A stretch of DNA of 25,991 nucleotides from Intoshia linei (Eukaryota; Orthonectida; Rhopaluridae): the NCBI GenBank assembly GCA_001642005.1, contig LWCA01000485.1:1-25991 (forward strand). Direction: 5' to 3'. The notes under the pieces were generated by a model that saw nothing but the letters and a program-made list of their open reading frames with translations, ran no database searches and had not been told where the DNA came from. Made by a program: the position numbers and the translations under genes. Of this stretch, positions 1 through 12,800 are shown piece after piece (position 1 is the stretch's first letter; every line of letters begins with the position of its first letter).

Positions 1-26
1 TAATAACAAAACCACAGATTAATGAC
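1..26 (-). CDS. PHKA: Possible further PHKA exon, cut by window edge
   Basis: On the minus strand a pyrimidine-poor but acceptable acceptor ending TAATAG lies just above base 26. The 26 bases that follow can stay open into the left edge in phase with the possible E23/E24 ends. The short peptide is too little to align safely with the RIGLIIQV segment expected here. The preceding 27-881 stretch shows no other convincing coding sequence. Confidence 0.25.
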
Positions 27-881
27 CTATTATGTTTTTTTATTATAATAAAAATATACCTTTTCTCATATTGCAGCTTAAAAATAAAATGTGAAACAAA
101 TAATATTGGCAAAATTGCAATAAATTGATGGGTTTTTTAGAAATGATTTACAACAATGAAAATACGTAGTGTATTTATGGTTTAATTATTAATGACTAAA
201 ACGCAACTACATAATCATAAATTTAGTTATTACTTACATTTGTGTATGTATAGTTAAGTAGATAATAAGGAAATAGTACAATAAGTTATTGTTTATTAAT
301 CTTTCAGATTAAGACTTAATTTGTAAAGTATTTAAGACCCTAATAATATATAACTAATCATTAATGATCATCTTATTGAACATATTTAAAATATTCCAAC
401 AAAGACGATTGGAAAGACAAACCTTATAGCATTAAAATCTAATGATCAGATTAACAATTGTTTATGACAAAACTACTAAAAATCTAAGAAAATTAAAATG
501 AAAAGGTTAAAATAAATAAATTATGTTTTAAAATAGAGTACATATGTTTATTTTTATAAAAGTTTAAATATTATTTTAAAAAATTAATTAGAGCCTGCAA
601 GTTCATTAGTATATAAAAATAATTTTTTTCAACGAATTAACACTTTAAATGTATATAAGCATCTAATTATTCCTGAGCGGCATTGCATTTAAGATACCGT
701 TGACACCCTAATGTATATTATATATATGCAAATGAGGAATAGTGATAAATATAATTTAAAAAGGTGATTTGACTATTAAAAAGATTTTTCATTACCACTA
801 CTACCAAATAATAATAATTACTTATATATTAATTTACTTCTTGGTTTATAATTTTCAACTAGAAGTGTAAATAGCTATTAC

Positions 882-3800
882 ATTTTACAAAATCGTACCA
901 CTTTCCATTCAATAAAAAACTATAATGAAATAATAAAAGTACCTGAAAAATCATTTTCATTCCAAAATTATCATTGCAAAGCTCACTAATTATCAGAGCC
1001 ATGTTATGAGAGTTGATAGGGTTACTAATAACGTAATCATCACTGGATAGGTGAGATCTGCTAATGGTTATATCCTTTCTCCTAACTAGAATGTTTCCTA
1101 TAGCGCTACCCAAAAATATCATTTGCATATTCAAAATACCAGCAGAATGTCTAAATCAAAATAAATACCAGTAAATTATGATATATTCATTTTAATTCAT
1201 GCTCGTCGAGGTCAAACTGTACAAGTTACAAAACTTCCATTATTTACTCAGACCCTGTCAATGATAAAAGTATGATCTCACAACGAATATTGAATAAAAA
1301 TTGAAAAAATTGATGATAAGATAATATATGATTAAATTCAACAAATAAAAGTTTTAAATAGGCCCATTAATATTGAATAACAGGTGGAAATGACTAAAAA
1401 TAAATGATATAAAATGCAAAAATTTAAATTCCATTAAAATACGTGCCTTATTATCCACCAAGCTTTTTTCTCGCACGCTTTTTCATGAAGACATTTAACC
1501 AAATCTTTAATAATATAGTTATTAAACTTTTCAACTTTACTATTTTCAATTTTCCAATCAAGGCCCCTAGAAGATACATTGTATTTTAAGAAAATTAAAT
1601 AAATTTAAAATTTAGAAAATTACATTTTAATGACCAAATAATGTACTATATCAGCTTGTTCCTGCAATATAGTGGTACCTGCCAATTGATAAATGAGATC
1701 AAATATGTCTACGTCATTAAACTTTTCCATACAAAACCTATTGTTCGAGTTTTGATAATCTAATTCACCGTCACCGCTAGAAATTGAAAGCAATAAGTCA
1801 CATTTGGATATATTCTGTTGTAATTTTTCTATACATAGTATGTAGTATATATTACATTTCTCATGTCCTACAGGGTGAATTTTATTAATTTCTAAAATTC
1901 GATCAAAAAAATTAACACTGTAATACATACTCTATATATTAAAAAATATATATAACCAATTACAAAATTCAAACCAACCCTATTTAAAAAAATCCAATAA
2001 ATAATACAAAAAGAAATCAGTAATTAACCAAGTGATGACAATACCTACACTTATTTTTGTAGTACAAAATACCATTTCGAGGCATAATGAACATTACATT
2101 TTATATAATCACCTGAATTGGCAGATTGAGATCTTTCGCTTTGAAACAAGGAAAGTTGTTTAATGATTCCACTGACAGTACTGCGTCTTTTACTCAATAT
2201 CGAAGTAGGAATTGGAGTATCCAGTATGTCGTTGGAAATATCCACGGAATCTTTGATGTCAGAAATATTTTTTTCCGTGTTTGTCACAAACATATTCATG
2301 CTGAATTCGTCCTCATACTTGGATATAGAATGTTGTAGTGCTAGCAGTAATGAATTGTATTACGTTTTGAATAAATTTTAACTCAAAAGATTTTTACGCA
2401 ACTGCCGCGTCAATTCATGAAATTCAATACATTTGATTATAATTACAGGTAGAATTTATCTTCAAACTTTTGGAATATTTCAAAATGACATGAACAAATA
2501 GTGTCAAAAAATATTAAATATTAAAAATAAAAACAACATGGATAAATATATACAATGTAATTTGAAGCAAAATAAATAAAAATAAAAACCTTCATTGGAA
2601 ATCACATGTGTTATATCACAATTTCTTACTTTATTGAGATAATTATTTAAATTTCCAAATTCGATTCTAAATATAAAATTACAATTATTTATAAAAATAA
2701 AATTAAATGTATGTGTGTTACCGTTTAATTAATAAATTAAATTAAACGTCCTAAAGTTTAAAATAATCTAAATTATAATATGGGTTTTCAGGAGTCATGC
2801 AGTATCGCAAATTTTATTATCAGCTAAACATTATTTATATTTAATTACTGTTGAGTTGCAGAACGTTTGTACATAGTTAAATAAATAAAATATTAAAAAA
2901 AAGAAAAGAAGGGTTTAAACTTTAAAGATATACGTTATCCTTATTATTTCGGTAAATATGCTATAAAAATCTGATAAAATTTCAAATTTTAAAGATTCCC
3001 GTCACCTTTTAAAAAATGAATAATCAAGATTTGAATAATTTAGGATGTGTAATTCCTATTCGTTATATAAACCAACTAAACCAATATACACTAATTACAC
3101 ATAAAATGTAAAATACACACGTATACAAAATTGTTAAGATTTAATGATACATATTTGTGATTGTTTTACCGTAAAATTAAGTATGATATAAATATATTAA
3201 CATTAATAAATATTAATGACATGCATATTACCAAAACTATTAGTTAATTATGTTATTTAAAGTAATAATAGCACAGTAAAACACCAACAATATGCAAGGA
3301 TGATACATAGATCATCTTTTTCGTCTGAATAAGCTGGTCAACTTGATATCAATATTATTTTTCAATCACGTCTAGATAATTTTAAATTGAGGTTAAAGTT
3401 ATAAAAATGGCCACAATGGGGGAATTTTAATCCATATTAAACACAATAAAAAACGCCTAGTATGTATTACATGCATCACAATACATGAATAATATATTAA
3501 TTAATGTCATACTATATTTTGTTATTAAAATATTGTTTAAAAAATATACATTAGTGTTATACATTTGATATTAATATAAATTTTACATTATTATTATACA
3601 TCATTGTTATTATTATTATATATTATTGTTATTCCAATATTATTACAATACATGAATATATAATATATTAATTAATTTCATACTATATTTTGTTAAAAAA
3701 TATTGTTTAAAAAATATACATTATTCTTCTTATTATTATCACTATTATATATTATTGTTATTATTATACATTACTGTTATTATTATTACACCTTTAACAT

Positions 3801-6800
3801 TATAATAATAATAAGAACAATAATGTATAATAATAACAATAATATATAATAATAACAATAAATGTATTTAATTATAATTATAACTAAAATATCTCAATAA
3901 TTACTCATTAAATTTTAAAAAAATTTTCGACTTTTTTTTTGTTTTAAAATTTTTGTTTTAACTAAAAAATATATAAAAACATGTGATACTTTTAGTGAGA
4001 TCGTTTTCTGAGTGTTTTTCAGTGTTATTATATTATGGTATATATATTAGAGCCATTCATAGAGCATATTTACTAGTTCACGTAACATTTTAATTACGCT
4101 CTTAAAGAAGTTTGCATCATTGCAAATTCAATTATGGCATCAATGATGCCGCATAATTGTGTTTATGATAAAGTTTAATAATTGTTGTGTTGTTGCTTAA
4201 CGACTTTAGAGCATAATAAAATCATAATACAATAAAAATGATTTAAAATTACAGTGATATCTCGTTCTCGTCATGTTCGATTACTTAATTTTAGTTTATT
4301 TAGAGTTAAATATAAAGCCAAAATTACATATCTATGATTGCAAAAAATATTTTTGGCTTGAAATTGTTTCTATCACTGTACAATGTACATTCAAATTGTT
4401 ACGTATTGTTGATTAACTATTTTAGAGCATAATGTGTGAATGGCTCTAGTTATTATACATAAAAAATACAAACCGAGCGCCATCAAATTGCCCGTCTTGA
4501 AAATGTTTCGTAGCTGACAAGATTTGATTAGATATATTATTTGTTTTATTATCTAAATTTCCAATAAAATAATTGTGAATTATAGCTTTAATATTCGCGT
4601 ATATTATTCAAACATAACTATAATCATTAATGAACGAGATTGAAGAGAATCACATTATGTTTACATTATTAACAGTGCGCGACAACATAATGTGAATATA
4701 CATTTCAAATACAGTAATCTCTCTATACCTTGTCATGGGTCTTATTCAGTTAAAGCTCACAATATAAACTCCATAAAATGTAATTGATCTATTATTTTTA
4801 TTGAGCTGACATCATATCAGTGACATGTAGCCTATGAATCTACCATGATGAAGGTCCACCCAAAAATCAAAAATAAGCCGCTATTTTTTTTTGTAAACGA
4901 TGCATTTTATATAACCCAAGCCAACTCTCTTATTTTATAATTTTTATAATAATTTTATTTAATTTGTAAAGAGAAAAATTTTGGAAAAATCAGACCCGAA
5001 AAGCAGTCTCGGTAGGCTTATATAGTAGTTAAATTCGGGTCTGTTATTGATATTTAAAATTTTATAAATTCAAAATTTTTGAAGTTAAAATTTTTTTTTT
5101 ATACAAAGAAAAAAAGTGTTTTAGAATTATATTTGTTTTTACATTGAAATTGTTTATATTTATAAACAATAGGGACAAAACTACACTATCTAGTTCAATT
5201 AAACACGAAATACCGACAATGTTAATATTTATGAGCATGTACCTAACCTATAATAATTGAATTCAATGATAAAATACTTCAAGTCACATTACATAATTAA
5301 ACATTACCAACATGTCGCATCCCACAACTCAAAAGTATTATAGGGGATTCTTTGTATGTCCAATTATCTCGCAGGAATAAAATTTTTGATCGTAATTGAT
5401 CAATTAGATAATAAGGATCTCTGGAAATGTAAGAAAAGCTAATATTCATAAACTAAAATAAATATTAATGCATCAAATGTATAAAATTACATGTGGATAA
5501 AATGCAAAAATTCTATTTTTTATTGTATACAATTTAGCAGTTTCTAGAATACCAATATTCTTTTCTTGTCTTCCAGTTAATCCCAATTTTTCATTATGAC
5601 CTATTATTTAACAAGATGAGTGTCATAACTAACATCATATGCACAAATAGCTTATATTTTATATTGAATTAATAAGGTATTACTATATCCTAGCTTATAT
5701 TCATCAATCACAAAATTTAATTACAAGATGAATATAAAAAAAATTTTTAAATTCTCAATTTGAAAATATAATGCCCTATTATAGTACATTTTCAAAAATT
5801 TGTCAAATATAATATATTATACATTACATTAATGTAGATAAAATTCAAAAATATTAAAATAAATTTATAACAATACCTATAGAAGACAACAAACATCCTA
5901 AGACAGTGGAAAAATAAATTTCAACAGGTTTTAAAGATTCTGTTGTTTCGACTACGATACCACTGTCCAAAAACATTTTTTTGATTGAGTCATGCAACGA
6001 AACGAGGCATACTAAATTATAAGATAATGATTTATCAGCATAACAATACATTATTACTACTATTATTGTATACTAAGGTGTCTCAAAAAAATAAAAAATT
6101 ATATTTTTAAACATCCTTAGGTATAATAGTGATAAAGTATAAAAAAAATTATATTTCCAAAATATTAATACATTTCAATGAATATTGAAGATAGCCTGAC
6201 CATTTAAAGTTTTCTATATATATATACTATATATTAGGAGTTATCCGAAAATATTTTACAATAGTTATTATTTTAGTAATACCATCATTTTAAGCCCTAA
6301 AGATATTTTTTCTAAATACCCAATTCCCATACCTTATTGTACACTAATAACACGGCAACATTCGGAAAAGGATTTTGATAAAATTTTGGCAAATTACTCT
6401 AACTTGTTCTATTAGATAATATACCAAATTTATATAAAATCCGTCGTGCAGTTAAAGAGTGCTGTTATCGGGTTTTAATTATTAAATATACAGTAATATA
6501 ATATGATTATAACAATAGAAAAGAATTAAGATATTAAAATCCAAATTCATATATTGATAGACAAATCAGGAAACATAAACGTATTAGTGGGTTGTATAAT
6601 ACTTACATATAGTACAAATTATCAGATATAAAAAAATAGTAAATAATGCGAGAATTTAGCAAACGGAACAAAATATACAAAAGGTTGCTGTTCCCTGATA
6701 AAATTAGCATTATAAATAAATTCAAACTAACAACTGGAGGAATTTCACTAGTATTTTTAAAGTTGTAGCATTGTAATGGATCCAAATTTTTTTTATTAAT

Positions 6801-9800
6801 GTATCCTGATCCAAGAAGTTTTCCAATAATATACATTGATTGACTCCATATATGTGGGAATTTTCCAGCTGCTTTTCTTATTGTAGAGCCCTTATTAGAT
6901 CGCTCCTGGTCGACCTATAATAATAATAATATTTGTGATGAAATAATAGTTTAAAAATATTAGATCAAAAGCATTTAATCCAATGGTTCCCGATTGCTAA
7001 ATGGATCCCATAGATCAGCGATTCCCAACATATTTCGCAGTTGGTATCCCTAAACTAAAAAAAAATAATTTGGTACCCCATAATAATTTCTATTTATTGT
7101 AACTATTATGAATTAAAAAAAATCAAATAAAATAAATAGTTAGTTAAACTCTACTTCATCAAAAATAGATAAATGACAAATCGAGAATTATTCATCTGAC
7201 AAAATAGATAATTTTCATGGTTGTAACAGCGACTATTAAATACACCTTTTTCGATTAAAATCAAAAAAGCTGACATTCAAATTAAAAAATTCAATATCAA
7301 TTTTAAAAAATATTTATAATTTATGAATCATAAAGTGTTCGTCATGGGATGAGACAAACCGGTACCCAATAAAAATTTATGGTACCTCTAGGGGTACCAG
7401 TACCCCCATTTAATAACCGCTGCCATAGACGTACAAAACTATATGCCTGGGCTCCGTGAGATTCAAATAAAATGTAATAAAAAATTTATCGATTTTTTTT
7501 TATTTTTATAGAATTTTTAATATTTATTAAAGAATTGTCATATGTTCGAAATTTATCCCAAAGCCTAGACGACCGCTACATTATTATTTCAAAAATTCCA
7601 CTTTTATCCCACCATTAATAAAATTTAATAAAGAATACTATTTCAATCCCTAACGGAAAAATTGACTTTTACCCATATTTATTTGAAAAATCAACTTAAT
7701 CAAACCACCAAATAAAAAATCTGATTTAATCAAATCTTATGAACCTCAAATTCTTAATTCAAAACCCAAAAAAAAAAATTTAATTTTACCAACACTTTAC
7801 TTAAAATAACTTTACTTTAATGATAAAAAATACCATTTCAAACCCTATGGGAAAAATCGATTTTTACCAATATTTTTTTGAAAAATCTACTTAATCTAAC
7901 CCCCAAAAAACAAACGAATTTTACCAACCCTTAAGGGAAAAATTAGATTTAACAAAATCTTCAGAAAAAAACTTAATTTTTAAAAAATACTTTATATTTC
8001 AGGTTTCCAATGGTGTCTAAAAAAAAATATCTAGAAATAGTGGTCCGTACACTATTCGGAAATCTATTATGAAACGGGAACCTCTGATTTAATCTCACCA
8101 TATCAAGTTCAACAGTATAACATTCCGGTAATGCATGTATAGTTGATCCTTTGGTGTTGATTGGTAGTAAAATTCTATATAAAAGAAACGTGTATTAAAA
8201 TTAATTACATATAGGTATAATTAGACGATGCCTAGCGCCATGACCCTTTCCAGCTGTGCCGATACCGACAGAAAATAGAAAAATAATAAATTTGATTATG
8301 TAAAATTATGATAAGACAAAAATGAATCATTTCAAATTTACTTTTCAAGGTAGTGCATATATAAATCATAAGAATCTTTTTCATTGTCAAAAATTGCATT
8401 AATACACATACATGCATAGAAAAGTGGCCATTCACATTCAATATTTTCAAATGTATGTAATTCATATTTTTCATAGTGGAGTCTATTTTGATCCTAAATG
8501 TTACATTACATACTAAATTCAAATAAAAATTTAATATAAATACTACTTCAAGTGGTGTTAAATATCCGTCTCTAATAAATCGTTTAAATCCATAATTTCC
8601 CTAAATTTATATAAATTAACCATTAAATTTAACGTTCAATTATAATTGTAACTAGGGATTGAAATTACTTGATAAAAAAAATTATTGAAAATAAAACTAA
8701 TTACTTGAAGGATTTTAACATTTTTTAATCGACTGAACAATGCTAACATCATAATGTTATGAAATTTTAGATTCCAAAGTACTCAGATATGATTTTTATG
8801 TACATTTTATGATAATATATATTACATTCAATTTTGAAACAATGCGTTCTCTGGTAAGATTAATAATTTCTTCACTTTGTACGGCAAATCCTGGAAAACC
8901 GATAACTAAAAAATAATGAACATCGTCTCATTTAAAAATTTTTAAATGAATAAAATTATGAAATTAAGAGTGAAATTACTCATTAACAGCCCAGCTCCAA
9001 TTTCCTAAAATTTAATTTTATCAGTTATCATGAATTAATTAACAATTTTAAATGGCGTACAGACTAATATTGCGTAAAATTTTTAATTTATTGATATTTT
9101 ATTTATTACCGTTAACAGTAAAAATATTATAATCATAAAATATTATCAAATTGAATCTAATTTAAAAAAATTAACTCCAAAAATAGTATAAAATTAAATA
9201 TTTCCACGTTTTATCGGGGTCCGATCTGTACCGAGACCTTTCATGGAATTGGAAATAATTATAGCTTAGTTAATACAAGATTTTAATATACTATTGAATT
9301 GTACCCAGGAGCTTCTCAATATAAAAACAAAAACTTTTTTACAGAGTTCAATAAAAGACCTCAAACTAAAAATTTCAAAATAAGCACTGCATATTCAATC
9401 AATTCACCTTTGATAAAGATTCTCGTGGCATCATTGATTCCAAAATTGCCTATTAGAATATACTATATACTAGATATATAATATATATGTATATATGTAT
9501 ATTAGGGCTGTTCAAAAAAAAATTAGCACATGGGCAGAGGGTATACTTTGATATGTGAAAAATAATATGCCGTTATTAAAAATTCTCAATTCTCAAAAAA
9601 CATTAAGCGGAATTCAATTAATAACTATAAAATTCTATATAATAGGTGATGTTAATTTTTAAACATTTAGTAGGTAACTAGCGTAATATTATTATACATT
9701 TAGAATCTAAATTTTAGTTTATATTGAAATTTAAACAACATAATTTTACATATTATCAGTCGGCATGCATATCGAGCCTCACTTCCATATTACTGAAATA

Positions 9801-12800
9801 AAATGATTAATATAATTAACAAAAACAATTACAAATATAAATGGACAAACTAAATAAAACCAAACAATTGTTAAAATTACACGATTAGCACTTTTAACAA
9901 GTTGATGAATAAACAAATAAGATAGATTTAAGATAGAATAAGATTTATAATTCTTCAATGACTTAAAATTGTGAGAAACAAAATTAAAGGAATGCTTGAT
10001 CATTTGGTCAAATAATAATAATTAACATTAAGTTATTGCAAAAGATTAGATAATTATTGGTGAATTAATAAACTAAAATTTCACTTTTATAATAACAGAA
10101 TTATTCGTTTCAATTTAAATTACTTTGAATTTCAACACCAATAATAATTGTTTGCATGATTAATCATTATTTTTTGAAAATAATAAAGTATTTTTGTCAT
10201 TTTTTGTGATTTCAATTAATTAAAACGCTGAAACTAATAATACAAAAAAAATTACTCACCTGTCACGAATCTGCATCACATTTTACGTATTATCATCCAA
10301 TTTTTATAAAAATTAATCAATTAGAATAAACAAAGTTCAATTTTTTAGCTCGGCTTCTAGAGAGTTCATATTACTTTTTTTCATTAAAATGTATTTAAAA
10401 CGTAAATAACTGAATTCCATAATGACACTCGAATTTTCACAGATAAAATAAACTTTGGTAATTATAAATTTTGGAATTTTTATATTTGACCAATATTACA
10501 AAAACCCCTTTTTATGGAAAAAACGCCCTGTGAGGTTAAATATTTCATTTTTTTACTCTAAATTTGGTATATATCTTAGTGGGTCGTACATTAATCTTAT
10601 CCATGTTTAAAATAAATTCATTGGTGCATATTAAGCAAAAGGGAAAAAAGCACGCGAAAACCTTAAAAAGGAAAACCGCTTAATGTTTTTACGGTAAATT
10701 TTTCTGAAAATATATTTTTAGGGGTTTTTAAGTACCCTCTTCAGCGTGGTATAGGTTATTTTCAACAAAACTCATTTTTTGGAAAAAACGAACAGCCCTA
10801 ATGTATATAGTACCATATGTATTTTATAAGTATACTATTATAATAGTTATTTAAACGTATATTTAATAATTACACATTAGTATGCAATTTTTAAAGATTA
10901 AAGAAATGTAAACAGTACAAATTACTAATGACACATCGCATAAATATGACAGTTTTTACAGCCATCAAATCTTATACTTAAAATAGAATAAATAAATAAC
11001 TAAAAAACCCTTCGCATTTCAAAATAAACACTTTAACTAACATCACTTTTCAATAAACAAGTTTTACAAAAATTTAATTATTAATTTTATTGAAATACTA
11101 GCTAGACCAGTTTTCCCAAACTTTTTCCACCATGGACCACTTTTCACACAAAAAAATGTGTGTGGACCACATAATTTTTTTAAAAAATCCCCTTAATCCT
11201 GAATACGTCACTAAAGTAATATTTTGAGTTTTTATTATATATTCCTCCTTAAATCGAAAATTTTACATTAATTTTGACAAGGTAGCTTCAATGGCGTAAT
11301 ATTTCAAACATACTTATTGCGAATTACCAGTGCCGTATGCGAGATCCCTCGATGGAAGGATCTCGACGAAATTTTTTTTAAAATGGAGGGTTGAATTAAT
11401 TAAATTGAGCATTAAAATAAATCTTGAATATCAACTAATTTGAATGTTAAATTTAAAATGTCAACTCAAGAGTCTTAAAAAAGTGGATAAAGTTATATGA
11501 CATTATAATTCGTTTAGAAAATTTTTTAATGAACTAATTTTTATTTTTGAAGTGGCGAAGGGCTTGCTAGGTTCGATTCCGGAAACTACAATCGAACTAA
11601 GTTAAATCATTACATAGATTAAATTTAACGTATGTTAAAATTATTCACGTTATTCAGTAAATTTTCATTTCATTTTGATTAAATGATGTTTACGTTCACT
11701 AATAATTATTATTATAATAATAAATGATCGATACAATTCTAATTTATCATTATTATTGTTAAAACAAGGTTATCTTCATTTTATTTAAAATTTTTCTTTC
11801 GGACCACCTATTATTTCCTATGGACCACTTTGGGAACCACTGAGCTAGAATTTTATGTACTTCGCACACACTGTAGCTAACTCTGCCCAGGGCACTTTAT
11901 TAATTCCACCCAATAAATAAATTCAATACTAAAATATTACATAAAAATTTCACTACTCACTATAATCAATCCTTTAAAGAAGTTTAAACTTTAAACTTGT
12001 TTCACCATAAACCGGTCATTTCACATTAAATTAAATTTAAAGTTAATTATTCATAATTCCACTTAATTTTATTTACTCAACGTTTGTGTAAGGAATTTTA
12101 AAAACAATTTTGTGATCCGACTTTTTTCATTTATAGTGAGAATAAGTTTATAATCTTTAGAGCTAAGTACGGTTTGTACGAAGTACATAACGTCAAGCTA
12201 GTTATACAATAAAAAATACTTTAATTACAAAAATTAATAAATATTTACTTTGCATTGGGCCATATGATCCTCATTGACGTACATTTTGGTAGTATGGGAA
12301 TGATCTTTCCCGAATAAATTTACATTTCGTATAGAACGAAGAGCAGCCTAAAATTTAATAAAATTTGTCATAACTTTAAAAATAATAATAAACATAAGCC
12401 ATTCCAATAGAAATTGTGTTTAGTTCGCATTTTCCCTGATTATTTTTGTCACCACGCTCCCAAATTCCATAATCCTAAAATTATGCAGACAAATATAAAA
12501 GTTTAAATTAGTAAAAAGATTCTAAAGCATGATTTTTATTCGCGTTTCCCAGAGCTAATAGTTATACGGATAACCTAACTGAGAAAATATATTTCTAAAA
12601 AGGGAACGGTAGACCAAATGATTTTGGAAACCCCTGCGGTAAAGTCTACCAGTCTAGCTCAGTAATGTAGTCTAGATGTACATTTTGAATATATTTTAGT
12701 ATTTTTAACCAAACTCTTATTTTTTCAAATTTTAAATTTAAATTTTGAATCAAACACCATAGTCTCTGCGAGCCAATACAGGAAACGCTAGTATAGATAA

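Larger units (their letters stand above)
2667..4473 (-). other. PHKA intron 18, repeat-filled
   Basis: This 1,807-bp intron lies between the exon ending GGCGCTCG and the exon beginning AATCGAATTT (coding strand). It holds a 167-bp-period tandem duplication, a long AT-rich inverted repeat and a hAT-like MITE, listed separately. I found no exon in it: the splice phases of the flanking exons match directly. Confidence 0.8.
882..5600 (-). other. PHKA: PHKA exons 16-23/24 (C-terminal half, visible part)
   Basis: Exons: E16 5491-5600, E17 5308-5452, E18 4474-4552, E19 2590-2666, E20 about 2066-2340, E21 1624-1931, E22 1447-1566, E23 from 1150 down to 943, 889 or 882. E17 reads [14 protein letters not shown] and joins E18 to give [15 protein letters not shown]18 joins E19 as [14 protein letters not shown]21 carries [19 protein letters not shown] and E22 LDWKIENSK and KKAWWII. 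The E20 donor at 2065 is chosen because it is in phase with E21; a donor at 2112 looks better as a splice site but is out of phase. The 3' edge of E23 is ambiguous. Either a 23-bp intron (920-942) is removed, or translation reads through to a donor near 888, and the read-through peptide ([11 protein letters not shown]) fits the hydrophobic family segment about as well. Confidence 0.82.
5877..9449 (-). other. PHKA: PHKA exons 8-15 (middle domain)
   Basis: Exons: E8 9408-9449, E9 8980-9004, E10 8826-8905, E11 8547-8600, E12 8342-8493, E13 8099-8174, E14 6728-6914, E15 5877-6011. Phases agree at every junction. E8 gives [14 protein letters not shown]10 [16 protein letters not shown]11 [15 protein letters not shown]12 [20 protein letters not shown]13 [12 protein letters not shown]14 [13 protein letters not shown] and E15 [19 protein letters not shown]. 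All have clear counterparts in mammalian alpha subunits. The E14 donor is chosen at the third GT (coding strand, after GTTGTTA) because only that one keeps phase with E15. Intron 13 (6915-8098) contains two nested hAT elements. Confidence 0.88.

Noticed and set aside
2126-2381. Plus-strand frames overlapping PHKA exon 20
   Set aside because: Shadows of the minus-strand exon; no independent support.
3290-3345. Possible extra PHKA exon (YSDEKDDL on the minus strand)
   Set aside because: It resembles the acidic family segment a little, but exons 18 and 19 already join exactly in phase with a matching Arg codon, and this segment would come in the wrong order.
9779-10003. 74-codon frame inside the 9503-10800 element
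   Set aside because: Low-complexity hydrophobic translation of AT-rich DNA; no transposase motif.
11555-11585. tRNA-like B box GGTTCGATTCC preceded by TGGCGAAGGG
   Set aside because: The A-box-like string is only about 10 bases upstream, far too close for a tRNA or tRNA-derived SINE, and no cloverleaf can be drawn. It lies inside a hAT MITE.
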